From Isoetes taiwanensis (Eukaryota; Streptophyta; Lycopodiopsida; Isoetales; Isoetaceae), in the NCBI GenBank assembly GCA_021234155.1, contig JAJEKV010000005.1, positions 7,184,216 to 7,248,215 of the forward strand: 64,000 bases of DNA, read 5' to 3'. Shown in pieces: positions 44,179 to 54,225 of this stretch (the first letter of the stretch is position 1; each line of letters starts with the position of its first letter). The position numbers and the translations under genes are program-made. The notes beneath the pieces were generated by a model. The model searched no databases. It had not been told where the DNA came from and was given only the letters and a program-made list of their open reading frames with translations.

Positions 44179-44277
44179 AACACCCTAGAACTCGGGTGTT
44201 ATGCCCTACTATAACAAACTTGGGCCTTCGGCCCTCGTTTGTTATAATAGGGCATAACACCCTCGTTCCAAGGTGTT
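44179..44277. repeat. 99-bp inverted repeat (hairpin) downstream of the UGT
   Basis: The two 48-nt arms are complementary around a TTC loop at 44227-44229, with about six mismatches. The inner 32 bases or so, GTTATGCCC...GGGCC, are nearly perfect. Either strand could fold into a long stem. It may be a MITE, a small-RNA precursor, or the remnant of an inverted duplication. It lies about 170 bp beyond the UGT stop codon, so it may fall in the 3' UTR. Confidence 0.85.
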
Positions 44278-44446
44278 CTCCCTCTCATAGTGGTGGGCAA
44301 CATATCGTTCATTGATCGTAAGTATTTTATAGAATTGCTTCGCAAAAAGGGATCGAAGGAGCAGATTAAAGAACGGAAAAAGGAAATGAATCGAGAGGCC
44401 GGTGCAAAGAAGCAAAAGAAATATACCATATCCGCTAGCATAGATC

Positions 44447-46119
44447 TTAAATAGGGAGTGAGACATGAGTTAGAGCAATTTGAGTGCATTGATGGAGGAA
44501 ACCTTTGATGAAGCGTTTGAGGTTAAGCTCAGATGAACCTCCATTCTCTAAAGACCTTACCACCACCTTACTTAACCTCAGAGCTTCTCTTGCCAATTCT
44601 TCTCTCTTTGGGCCCTTCATTAGCTCTTCGATTGCATCTCGAATCTCGGACGATTCCAACAATCTTCCTTGGGAATAATTTAAACCTAGACCAATCTTCC
44701 ATTTCTCCACAATATGCTTGCAATTCACATTTTGCTCTGCGCCTAAAGGCCAACATAGCATGGGTACCCCAGAGCATATGCTCTCCATGGTGGAATTCCA
44801 TCCACAATGACTCAGAAAACCTCCTACACATGCATGCTTCAAAACTTGCAACTGAGGAGCCCAGGTTATGACAATACCTTGTTCTTTAGATGAACTTTTA
44901 AAGGATTCAAGAAACTCCAGCAAGTCTCCTTGAGAAAGATCACGTCTACATACCCAAACGAAAGGAATACTTGAAGATTGCAATCCTTTAGCTAGATTTT
45001 TCACTTGATCCATAGACATGGTCACATGGCTTCCAAATGAAATGTATATCACTGAATCAGGAGCCTTACAATCTAACCATTGGAAAAGCCCTCTGTTTTG
45101 GTCTTCATATGCAATAGCAGATCTCAAAGGCAGCGATGGTCCTATTGCCAAGTAGTTATTGTGGCGTATAGATCTCATTATTTCAACGCTCTCAAGCTCC
45201 ATCTCTTCCACTCCTGATATCAGGAAGAATTTTGCCTCTCCAAGCCTGTTTGAAATATTCATTACAAAATCCTGAAAAGGATTGTAATGATACCAGCACA
45301 TTGGAAGATCCTCAGGCCTCAAATTCAGCTTTGAGAATGTTGGAGTGAGATATATTTTGTCATGATTCTTCACTTTATCTGCAAAATGATGGTATTTGCA
45401 AATAGTTATTCAACACAAAGATACTAAATCTAGAACTTGTTGGAACTATTTTAAACAAATTAATTCAAAACAGAGTTAGAAATAAGAAAATATTCCTTTA
45501 TCATGTTTGTAACTAGATAAATGCAAAACAGAGCTATAGAGCCATCACATTTATATACAGGATCTGATCTTATCACAATTTATAACATAGCAACGCAAAA
45601 CAGAGCTATAAAATTTGACTGTGACACAACATTTGCAGAAAAAACTGATACAACTAGAGTTAGGTTTGACCTGTGCTTACCAACTGGAATGTAGCCTTCG
45701 GAAACGAGCAAAGACATGTGAGATATCATGAGTTCCGTTGTGGCGGAAGCGGCACAAAAGGCAACACGAGGAACCCTAAATTTGTTAGCCAAATCTTGAG
45801 TCCAAGCCAGGAAATAATCCCCAATAACGCAACAAGGAGGATTAATCTGCTGGAAAAGGGGCCCAACGGCTTGGTCGCAAGGTCCTTGCAGGGCATTCAT
45901 GCGATCAACAAAATTGTGTAACCTATCGTCGGAAAAAACTGGTCCAACGGAAGGCACACGAATCACGTTGATCCTTGCTTCTGCACTGTACATTTCGCCG
46001 GAATCAATGAAAGTGACAAACACGCCTAAAGATGCAAGACGTTTGGCAAGGCAGAACATTGGATTGGAGTGGCCTGGAGTTGGTGCCGGAATCAGCAGAA
46101 CATGAGCTTCGCTCTCCAT
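44447..46119 (-). CDS. UDP-glycosyltransferase, GT1 family, two exons
   Basis: Cytosolic enzyme transferring a sugar, most likely glucose, from UDP-sugar to a small acceptor such as a phenolic. Exon 1 is 46119-45681 and exon 2 45378-44447; the 302-nt intron has GT-AG ends and phases join, giving 456 residues, the usual GT1 length. The N-terminal acceptor domain has the catalytic His17 in PTPGHSNPM. The C-terminal PSPG box runs from Trp319 (WAPQLQVLKHACVGG) through HCGWNSTMES to LGAEQ. The final Gln of the box is typical of UDP-glucose users. Start chosen at MESEAHVLLIPAP because this is where family similarity begins; upstream in-frame codons lack it. No stops or missing key residues, so it is probably functional. 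The acceptor cannot be told from sequence. Confidence 0.93.
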
Positions 46120-46237
46120 AGCCACAGCCGTAATAATTTGCAAGTGTTCAAAATTATAAAAAACAAGAAATTTTTCGCGGAGGCCGCCGCGAACATTTTT
46201 GCCGTCATTTCCAAGTACTATAAACCATGATGACAAG

Positions 46238-46404
46238 GTAAATGTCGGACGCTGACATGTTATAGCCAGCCTTAAATGGCAAAAAATCCGCTAAGTCCAC
46301 AAAAACGCCGTGTAATTTTTTTTTTGCGTGGCTATAACATGTCAAAGACACGGATATACCACGGATATGCCCATGGGTATAACATGTCAGCGTCCGATAT
46401 TTAC
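46238..46404. mobile_element. 167-bp MITE in the UGT promoter
   Basis: Terminal inverted repeats of 27 bp with one mismatch: GTAAATGTCGGACGCTGACA... at 46238-46264 and its complement at 46378-46404. A third partial copy, GGCTATAACATGTCA, lies inside at 46330. It sits 119-285 bp upstream of the UGT start codon. Flanks share CCATGA..ACAA-like words, but I see no exact target-site duplication. Confidence 0.85.
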
Positions 46405-47674
46405 TGCGCTCCATGACAAAGAGTTTTGGAAAAGTATTTCAAAATGAATTTTTTAAACAACGCATCCATTAGTTAGTCAACTATTTCAACATCCCTCTTT
46501 TCAACATCCCAGACACTAAAGTGCCAGAACATTTCTATGTAATGTGGATGACTATGTCACATGTTTGTAATCTATCTCCAGGACTGGGACTCACCAAACT
46601 TTCCCACTAAAACCATCTTCATTTTTTCTCGTCTCCATTTAAGTTCTCGCTTTCATTTCAACTACTGCAAGTCTATCGCAGACCTGCAAAAGGAAAAAGT
46701 GCACTAGGCATGTCAGGCAATATCACGCCAAATTTGCCCAAATCAAATTTGCTCAAATGCCTTACTTAGACTAGGAAAAAAGACATATGAACACAGAATT
46801 ATCACATTCCAAACAAATAGTAAAATATCACATATACGACAGCCCAAAAACATCACATTAATACCTCATGAAGGGGCTTACTGCACTTCAAGTCCACATT
46901 CTGTACAGATTTATCATACCTGGTGAATCCATTGCACATGAGTATTTGTATGTAAAAAGCAAAGATATAAAGAGTACTAAGAGAAGAAAAATTTGGCCTA
47001 ACAAACAGAGGTGGTAGCTGAACTTCTGATATTACAATAAATGGTGCCATGTTGTAACTTTCATTTTGTAACAGTCATTTTAAGCCATGGCAGAGTTTTA
47101 TATTTGCTATACGACTTGTGTCCAATGCCAAGTGTAAGGATAAAGCACATAAGAGAACATGTAACTAACCAGTTCTGAGGAAGTCCAACTGCTGCATGAG
47201 CTTGATAGTTAAAAGGACCCTTCAGCGCCACATTATAAAGTTGTCCATCATTTCTATATGTAGCACAGTTAATACATATTCCACACGAAAGAACCGGGAA
47301 AGAAACAGGAGATGCTGCGATGATAGAGTTTCATACACACAGGGGGTTTGAGAACTTGGACCTGGGGCTGAATTTTTTCCAGCAAATTAATTGCTTGACA
47401 ATCATGGAAGCAGTCTCAAGAGTATTTCCTCCGGCAATAAGCTTCTGAAGAATAGAAAAATAGAGCACACAAATTTGTGTTATGAGAATGGGGTCTTAAG
47501 ACTTCCAAACAGATTTATGGGCTAATCATGTTCAATCGGAAATAGAGCATTTGTGCATGAGCTGATCATGTTGATCTTCTTCTGGCATGATCATCATAAA
47601 CAAAAACGTAATAGTGGAGCAAATTAACTAAAGGATCGTTTTCAATAATGAGAAAGGAAGGCAGGGTAGAATAT
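46405..47674. other. Mostly unassigned; possible minus-strand exons
   Basis: Two minus-strand stretches have plausible splice sites: about 47450-47360 (reading LIAGGNTLETASMIVKQLI) and about 47254-47166 (reading YNVALKGPFNYQAHAAVG). Neither matches a family I know, and neither resembles the GT8 enzyme whose first exon lies just upstream. They may be exons of an unknown gene or chance. Confidence 0.25.
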
Positions 47675-47678
47675 TTAC

Positions 47679-47977
47679 AATGTCTGAGCCCATCGATGTG
47701 GAAAAGCTTTGGAAACTATGACTACTAGATCAACATCAACCTTCAAGCGAATAAGGAACTGTGCCATAACTCGAGCTGCAATATAAAAATCATAGTCTCG
47801 AGGCGTCCCCATATATAACATTGTCACATACGCATTCTTAGCATTTGTTTTAACCGGAGCGTGAGCTGCGTCCAAAAAATTAGGCAGCACACAGAGTCCT
47901 AAAAACAAAAGCAAGCCCAACTTCGGCACAGATCCATAACCCACCATCGGCATAGATCTATTTTTTAGCCTCCCCAT
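47679..47977 (-). pseudogene. GT8 glycosyltransferase, first exon only
   Basis: Codes for a start Met, a hydrophobic signal-anchor (LGLLLFLGLCVLPNFL) and the first GT8 strand: KNAYVTMLYMGTPRDYDFYI, then VDVDLVVIVSKAFPHRWAQTL. This pattern is typical of plant glucuronyltransferase-like (PGSIP7/8-type) GT8 enzymes of the secretory pathway. A donor GTAAAT follows at 47678. The DxD motif and the rest of the catalytic domain are nowhere in the 1.5 kb before the UGT gene. The full family protein is over 450 residues, so this is a gene fragment unless the rest has been moved. Confidence 0.6.
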
Positions 47978-48655
47978 TTGCTGTGCTTATATGCACAGAA
48001 AAAGCCGCCAGTGTATAGATTCAACAAGGACTAAGTATAAGCATGATTTGATCTTAAAGGCAAACAAAGGCAAATACTGATGATTAAACGCGGCTATTTC
48101 TGCTGTCCAAGGGCGACAAAATCAGCAGTAATTACAAAAGGCTTTACAAAGGGGTAAGAGCCAGAAGCTTAATCGACACTGCTTAAGAAACGCCGCCGGA
48201 CTTGGCCATGGACAAAAGCCTGATTCCAAAGTTCTGGATCCATGTCTGGAAAGGTCGGGCTCTGATTCAAGAGCAATTTTGAATTACAAAGCAAGAAAGA
48301 AGTGTCAGATCGATAGGGATTGCAGATTCGCTACTTGTGAAAGGATTAAACCAAAATATTTTGTGTTAGGAACAGATAAACTTGTTGGCCGCATCCAATA
48401 GATCACGAATCTAAATCCGATTTTGTTTTTTTATTTGAACCACAAATTTTTAAAGGACACGTGTTGAAAATTTGGCTTAAATATGTTATAAACAGATAAG
48501 CTTACGTGTCAACAAATCAAATAAGAATTTGTGCAATATATTTCAAAAGAATCTTGCCTATCACAATTATATAGTTTAGACATGCCTACACACCCGAGCG
48601 CCCGCCCTGAATATCGGATTCGGACCCCATCATGTTTAAACCCTATGTCTTTGTG
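47978..48655. other. No gene recognised
   Basis: 5' flank of the GT8 exon and lead-in to the large hairpin. Nothing distinctive. Confidence 0.35.
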
Positions 48656-48804
48656 GGTTACGGAGGGAAACTCCGCTCGCAGGAGGTTACCCGGAAGAAA
48701 CCTCTGGCGGCTCGGCGACCCGGAAGAAACCTCTGGCGGCTCGGCGGCGCCGCCAGAGGTTTCTTCCGGGTAACCTCATGCGAGCGGAGTTTCCCTCCGT
48801 AACC
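48656..48804. repeat. Near-perfect 56-bp GC-rich hairpin with duplicated inner arm
   Basis: The left arm starts GGTTACGGAGGGAAACTCCG at 48656 and the right arm ends with its complement at 48804. Over 56 bp there is a single mismatch (CAGGAG against CATGAG). The inner part of the left arm, CCGGAAGAAACCTCTGGCGG, is present twice in tandem (48691 and 48720), so the right arm could pair with either copy. Much more GC-rich than its surroundings. Confidence 0.9.
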
Positions 48805-49575
48805 TTTATTGACCCTGAAATTTTCCATTCCGACGCCATGTCACCATTTCTGTCTGTTCCATTTTCTCTGAGCTCTACCGTCGGAACTGTGGCGCCACGC
48901 TAAAGTCTTTAGCTGCTAGTTTGGGTTAGATGGCCTGATAGAAAGATTTTAGGTGTCATTTTGTTACAGGGGCTCATTTTCTTGAAGATCTTTGTAATTA
49001 GGATGCTCTTCGCGTTGGTGCTGGTCTTCTACTGTCGATCTTTGGGTATCTTTCAGTGATCTTTACTGGCAAAAGCTATTAGTCGAGTTTTTTCAAGAAA
49101 GATTGGGCAAGGAACAAATACTTGAAGGTATTTGCTTTTTGGCGGTTCATTTCTAGAAGATTTGTGAAGATATTGCTTTCTTTACATTCTTGTTTATGAT
49201 TTTTTATAAGTTTTACTTAATCTTGCTTACTGTTTTTCAGGTTGCAGGTGATTTAGCATTTTGTGTGCTAAATCAGGTATGAGATTCTGTTGTTCAGGTG
49301 TTTTTTTTTCTTATGTTCGATTTTAATGTTTGTTTTGTTTGCATGCAGGTTTCTAGGGAGTTTGCTTGCTATGGAGTGTTTTGTCTATTGTTTTTCCAAT
49401 GAAGAGTCATCCTAGTGGTCTAAGAACTGTTCCTAATTGCAGTGTGTATTGGAGTTTCATTTCAACGATTAAATTTTAGAAAGTTAAGGTGTTGAAGGTA
49501 TGTCTTTTGTGTTTGTGTAGTTGCTTTTTATCTGTTTGTTGATCTGTTCTATGGCAGGTTGTTTCACAGGTTGTA
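48805..49575. other. No coding similarity; intron-like sequence
   Basis: T-rich plus-strand sequence with several GTATG and TTGCAG/TTTCAG-like sites, possibly introns of the gene remnant that follows. No protein recognised. Confidence 0.3.
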
Positions 49576-50133
49576 GTGTTATCTATTCTGTTGGTTAGTC
49601 TGCAGATCATTCCTAATGGACATTCTAGTTATCTTTGTAGTGCTATAGATTCAGCTAAGTGTGGTCAGGTTTATGAGGTAGGACAACCGAGTTTTAGTTT
49701 GCATGCAAGTTTAGAAGGTGGTTGTGATGGTCCTAAAGATCTGGATGCATCCTTGGATGCAAATATTAATGATGAGCAAGAAGCTTTTATGCAAGAAGTA
49801 TCCAAAGAACCATGGTTCAATGAGGATTTTAAGGTTGCAGAGACGGTGGCTAAGCTTCAAGATGAGATTGTGGATGATGGCAAGTTTCTGCCACTTGACC
49901 CCAACATTATGCATGATGTCTATAATGGCGGTAGGGATCGGTCTGCGAAGGCGACTAATTGGGCCCGTGGGAAGTTTGATGAATGGAGAGTCTTTGCAAA
50001 GCTGGATACATCTATTGCCATAAAAGATCTACCTTATCCTGCTCTGAATGACATGTTGGCTCGTTTCCTTTTATAAACGAAGAAAAATAATGGGCAAATG
50101 TATCCTGCCAGCAGGTATGATTGTTTACGTTCG
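49576..50133 (+). pseudogene. Crypton-like (tyrosine-recombinase, DUF3504 type) N-terminal fragment
   Basis: A 166-residue frame. Its second half, NWARGKFDEWRVFAKLD then LPYPALNDMLARFLL, resembles the N-terminal SAM-like domain of Crypton-derived tyrosine recombinases (pattern: A..F..W........I.DL....LN..L..F). In the same frame after the TAA at 50074-50076 come TKKNNGQMYPAS and YDCLRS, which is how the family continues. The stop and the missing catalytic core make it a dead fragment. Assignment is by pattern memory only. Confidence 0.45.
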
Positions 50134-50343
50134 TGTTCCCTTTTTTTTTAAGAAGAAAAGAAAGGCTCCAGAAATAACTTTTAGACTTGAGACAGATTTG
50201 TTATCAGACTCAGAACATCAAGTAATAGATGTTCATAGCCTATAGAAGCGGTTATGCTGCTATGTTGTGACGCGCTTTGGTATTAGAAGTTATAAGGAAC
50301 TCCATGCTATAATGGATTGTGATTTTAGTTTAGGAAATGGTAG

Positions 50344-52921
50344 TTTTTTTTTTTTTTGAAGAACTGAGATACTTATATTAAAAGAATGGCAATGATACAA
50401 GACAAGCAGTAAGGCAAAAGAATGCCCCGAAGGGACAAAGACACCTCAGCACTCCATACTAAAAAACTAGTGCCTAAACTTCCAATCACCTCTAGTAATC
50501 GCTCCGATTCGCATTTACAATGTGCAAAATATCTCGCCAAATGCAAAACTTTGTCTCCTCTAGGCCAGTAAACACAAGAAAACTCTGGAATAGCTTATGT
50601 CTGAGTCGTGGAACTAGAGAGGCTGCAGATTGCTAAATCCCTTGAAAAATCCATAAACGACGCCATTTCCAAATCAACCAAACCAACCATGCCTTACACA
50701 GATGGAAAGCCTGCTTCTTAAGAGAGAACCATGAAGCTGGAAACACATGAAGAAGTATCTTTTGGCTACACATCCTGATCCGGAACAATGCTCTGACCCA
50801 ATCTTATGCAGCTTGCAAATGTGGGCACAAGTCTAGACAATGTTCAATGGACTCTCACAACAAGGGGAAAGAAAACTCACAGCTGACTTAAATCTATGCA
50901 CAAGAACATTTATTCTAATGCAGCAGTGCACCACTTGCCACTAGAGAACCCTAACCTTCGGTGGGGGGAGAGAGTTCCAAGTCCATGTCCAGACGGAGCG
51001 CCAACAGGAACCCTGAAGCTTCAGTGTCCACTTGTCAGAAGGAGGTAAAGTATCATGAATAACCAACGTCTGGCAACAAGAAGGAACAAAACATGACTCA
51101 TCGACCCCCGAATGAACCTTCCAAATCTGAAAGACCACCCCTCCTCGGAGGAGAACAGGAATATGTAGTGGAATACAGGAGGCCACTTGCTGCCAGATAG
51201 CTCGGTCACTGCTCTTAAGCCGAAAGTGGGCCTGAAAAAACTCCCAAGGAGCCAGTTGGCCGTGCCAATACCAATCCTCTAAGGTGGAGACTGCAGCCCG
51301 AGTCCAACGGGCCTGCGTCTGAGCGTGCAAGCTGGCAGCCAAAGGAAGTATGTCGGAGGCAGAGGAACCCACAGAAAAGGAGAAGTGTGATGAAATACTG
51401 ATGCATAGTCTACCTGGAAAAGCACTCGCACATGCTCCCAGGCCTGCAGTACATCCTTGAGAAAAGATGACGCATGTGGGAACGACCTTAGACCGTAAAG
51501 CAAGGCCCAAGGCAACTTCACAGGGACAGATGGCTTGTGAAAAGCCACACAATTCTCGAGGGACTGTAAAAGCAATGCTGCACCTGGAGAGAACACCTTT
51601 TCATGGAAAATACTCCAAACAAACTTGGAGACTAATACCTTAGAATGCAAAGCCAAATCTAGGATTGTCAAACCCCCATCCTCTCGAGGGCGGAGGCACT
51701 TCCACCATGCTACTTTAACCACTGCTCCTTCTGCAGTCCTTCCCTAAACAAAGTTTCGGATAATTTTATCCAATTCCTGAACCTTGCATTCTGGAGCTAA
51801 CATAACAGACGCTGTGTATACGTGAGTGCTACAAAGCACTGACTTAGCTACAGTAATCCTGCCTGCCATCGACAACTTACTACCCTTCCACCAATTCAGA
51901 TGCTTCTGTAGTCCCTGAAAAATCTCATCCCAGACACCGCCCATAGAGATATCACCCCCAAAAGGAATGCCCAGAAGTCTGGTACATGCACTGGGAGTAC
52001 CTTCCAAGGGAAGAGAAACAAACAAGGTGGAGGCGGCGTCTCCAAAGCCCACAGAACCGAACACTTTCCCCAATTAAGAAGACAACCAGAAGCCAAGGAA
52101 AATGTATCCAGCAAACTCTTAACGTTACGCAAATTGCTTTCTTCTGCTGCCATAAAGAGGAAAGTGTCATCTGCAAACTGATTACAAATCTGTTGATTGC
52201 TATTCTGCATCCGAAGACCCTCTACCATTCCCTCATCTACTGCAGTCAAGAGCAATTGTGATAATGCCTCTGCCACCATGGTAAATAAAAATGGGGCCAG
52301 AGGGCAGCCCTGACAAACTCCATCGAAAAGAACGGGGAGGGCCCCCTCTGGCACACAACTGTAGCTCATGCTGAGGTGTGAAGCTTCATAACTGTTTCTG
52401 TAAAACGTGGACCACAACCCAAAGCCGAAAGCACACTAGACAAAAACTCCCAGCGCACACTGTCATATGCCTTCGCAAAACCGAGCTTAAGATAAACAAC
52501 TCCCTGACCTGTTTTCCTAGCCCAATACAAGCCCTCATAAGCTGCATCAATATTAGTTAAGATGTTTCTTCCTGGGATGAACCCGGACTGAACCTTGTTA
52601 ATAGAGGATGCTAGAACCAGTTTAAGATTTTCTGCCAAAGCTTTTGCAATAATCTTATACACAGAGGAGAGCAAAGAAATCGGCCTCCAATCATTGATCG
52701 TGGATGGCTGTTTTACCTTAGGGATCAGGGAAATGCAAGCGGTGTTAAGAATTCTATCCATTTCATGAGAGCGCAACAAGTCAAGATAGACCTGATACAC
52801 TGACTCTCCAGCCCATTCCCAATAAGTCTGAAAGAATTCCACAGGCACACCATCTAGCCCAGGACATTTATCCTTAGCCATGCACATACATGTATCCTCT
52901 AAATCTTCCTTGGAGAGTTTT
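50344..52921 (-). mobile_element. L1-type LINE, 5'-truncated
   Basis: Reads from about 52921 down to a poly(A) tail (T-run at 50344-50359). Reverse transcriptase: KDKCPGLDGVPVEFF, NDWRPISLLSSVYKIIAK, SGFIPGRNI, QGCPLAPFLF, and FADDTFLF with the catalytic Asp pair. The first catalytic motif reads LKLGFAKAYDSV, where L.LDF.KAYD is usual, so one key Asp is Gly. C-terminal pieces follow, reading WWKGSKLSMAGRITVAKSVL and WKCLRPREDGGL. Frames shift near 52390, 51900, 51740 and 51550. The 3' end matches the LINE at 39302. No endonuclease, so it was truncated on insertion. Confidence 0.9.
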
Positions 52922-53623
52922 TAATCCATGTGCAATAACCTATCGATCCTTGAAGCAAGAACCAAGTGAGTCCAAATTTGCAATACGACTCTAGAATGCT
53001 TTGCTTGTGGCATATGGTTATGCCAATATAGATTTGTTTGCAAGAGATGAGTTTATGTATAGAACAATGAAAAGTATCAAAAGAATTTAGAATTCAATTA
53101 GAAGAATTTAAGATTCAATAAAGTCGTTCGCAAGACCATTTAGTTTAGCCTAAGCTTGGTACTTTGTTAATTTTTCACTAAAATTCTGAATGCAAAATTT
53201 CCAGTCATTTTTAGGGCACTATTTTATTAAAAGAAAGAAAAACGGTACGATATCTTAAATGTACAATAAAGAATTTAAACAAATACATTCTCAAATGCAA
53301 CAGATACGGATATACATATAAGATTTCTACTTCAAAATTCAAGTGAGTAAATGGTAAGCAATAAATATAGCTTGTTACACATTATCAATGTTTAAACACA
53401 TCGATATACTCTGCAACCAAGCTTATTTACAGCTTATAGATGGAGATGCATATTCCTTGTCTTTCAAGCTCTTGGGATAGAAAAAATCTCTTAAAATTTT
53501 AAGTACGGATTAAATAGGAAAGGGAACATAACACTTGTTAGTATTAACATTTCTAATAAATACGTCTACCTTATTTGAGCACCCACAATACTTGTTTTCA
53601 CTTGTTAGAATAGGAGCACAAAC

Positions 53624-53805
53624 ACATAAAGCTCCACCAAAGCTGCACAAATAAGTTTAGTAAGAAAACTGCAATACCCAAGAGGACTCATTGACAAAAA
53701 CAAATTTGCAGTGGTATCTAATATAAAAAGCACATGCATGTAGCTCCACCAAAGCTGCAATAATAAGTTTAGTGAGAATTATGAGGTACCCAAGTGGGAC
53801 CCATG
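53624..53805. repeat. 111-bp tandem duplication
   Basis: GCTCCACCAAAGCTGCA..AATAAGTTTAGT occurs at 53631 and again at 53742 with similar downstream sequence (ACCCAAG.GG). Confidence 0.75.
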
Positions 53806-53814
53806 CATGTTCAT

Positions 53815-54225
53815 GTTGTTAATAGCTCAAAAGATATATTCTAGCTAAACAAAAGGTTCCTGGTAGAAGTACAGAACTAATGCATATTCTTTGAATTTCC
53901 TTTCTAGTTAATCTTTTCCAACAATGTAGATGGAGAGCCAGAGTATGTCTCTGGTGTTGTTAACAGCTCAAAAGATATATTCCAGCAAGACAAAGGGGTC
54001 CTGGTAGAAGTACAGAACTAATACATAGTTTTTGAATTCCCTTTCTAATTATTCTTTTCCAACAATGCAGATGGAGAGCTAGAGTATGTCCCTGGTGTTG
54101 TTAACAGCTCAAAAGATTGAGCTAGAGAAAGGTGTCTCCTAGTAGAAATACAAAGTTAATACATAGTTTTTTGAATGTTTCTAGTTATATTTTTCCAACA
54201 ATGCAGACTTAAAATGGAGACCACT
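53815..54225. repeat. About 141-bp tandem repeat, nearly three copies
   Basis: Units start GTTGTTAA.AGCTCAAAAGAT at 53815, 53957 and 54097 and share CCTGGTAGAAGTACA and CTTTTCCAACAATG.AGATGG. Confidence 0.85.

Noticed and set aside
44199-44489. Two overlapping minus-strand frames after the UGT, one strongly hydrophobic
   Set aside because: I considered an organelle-derived membrane protein, but no family fits, and they run into the hairpin.
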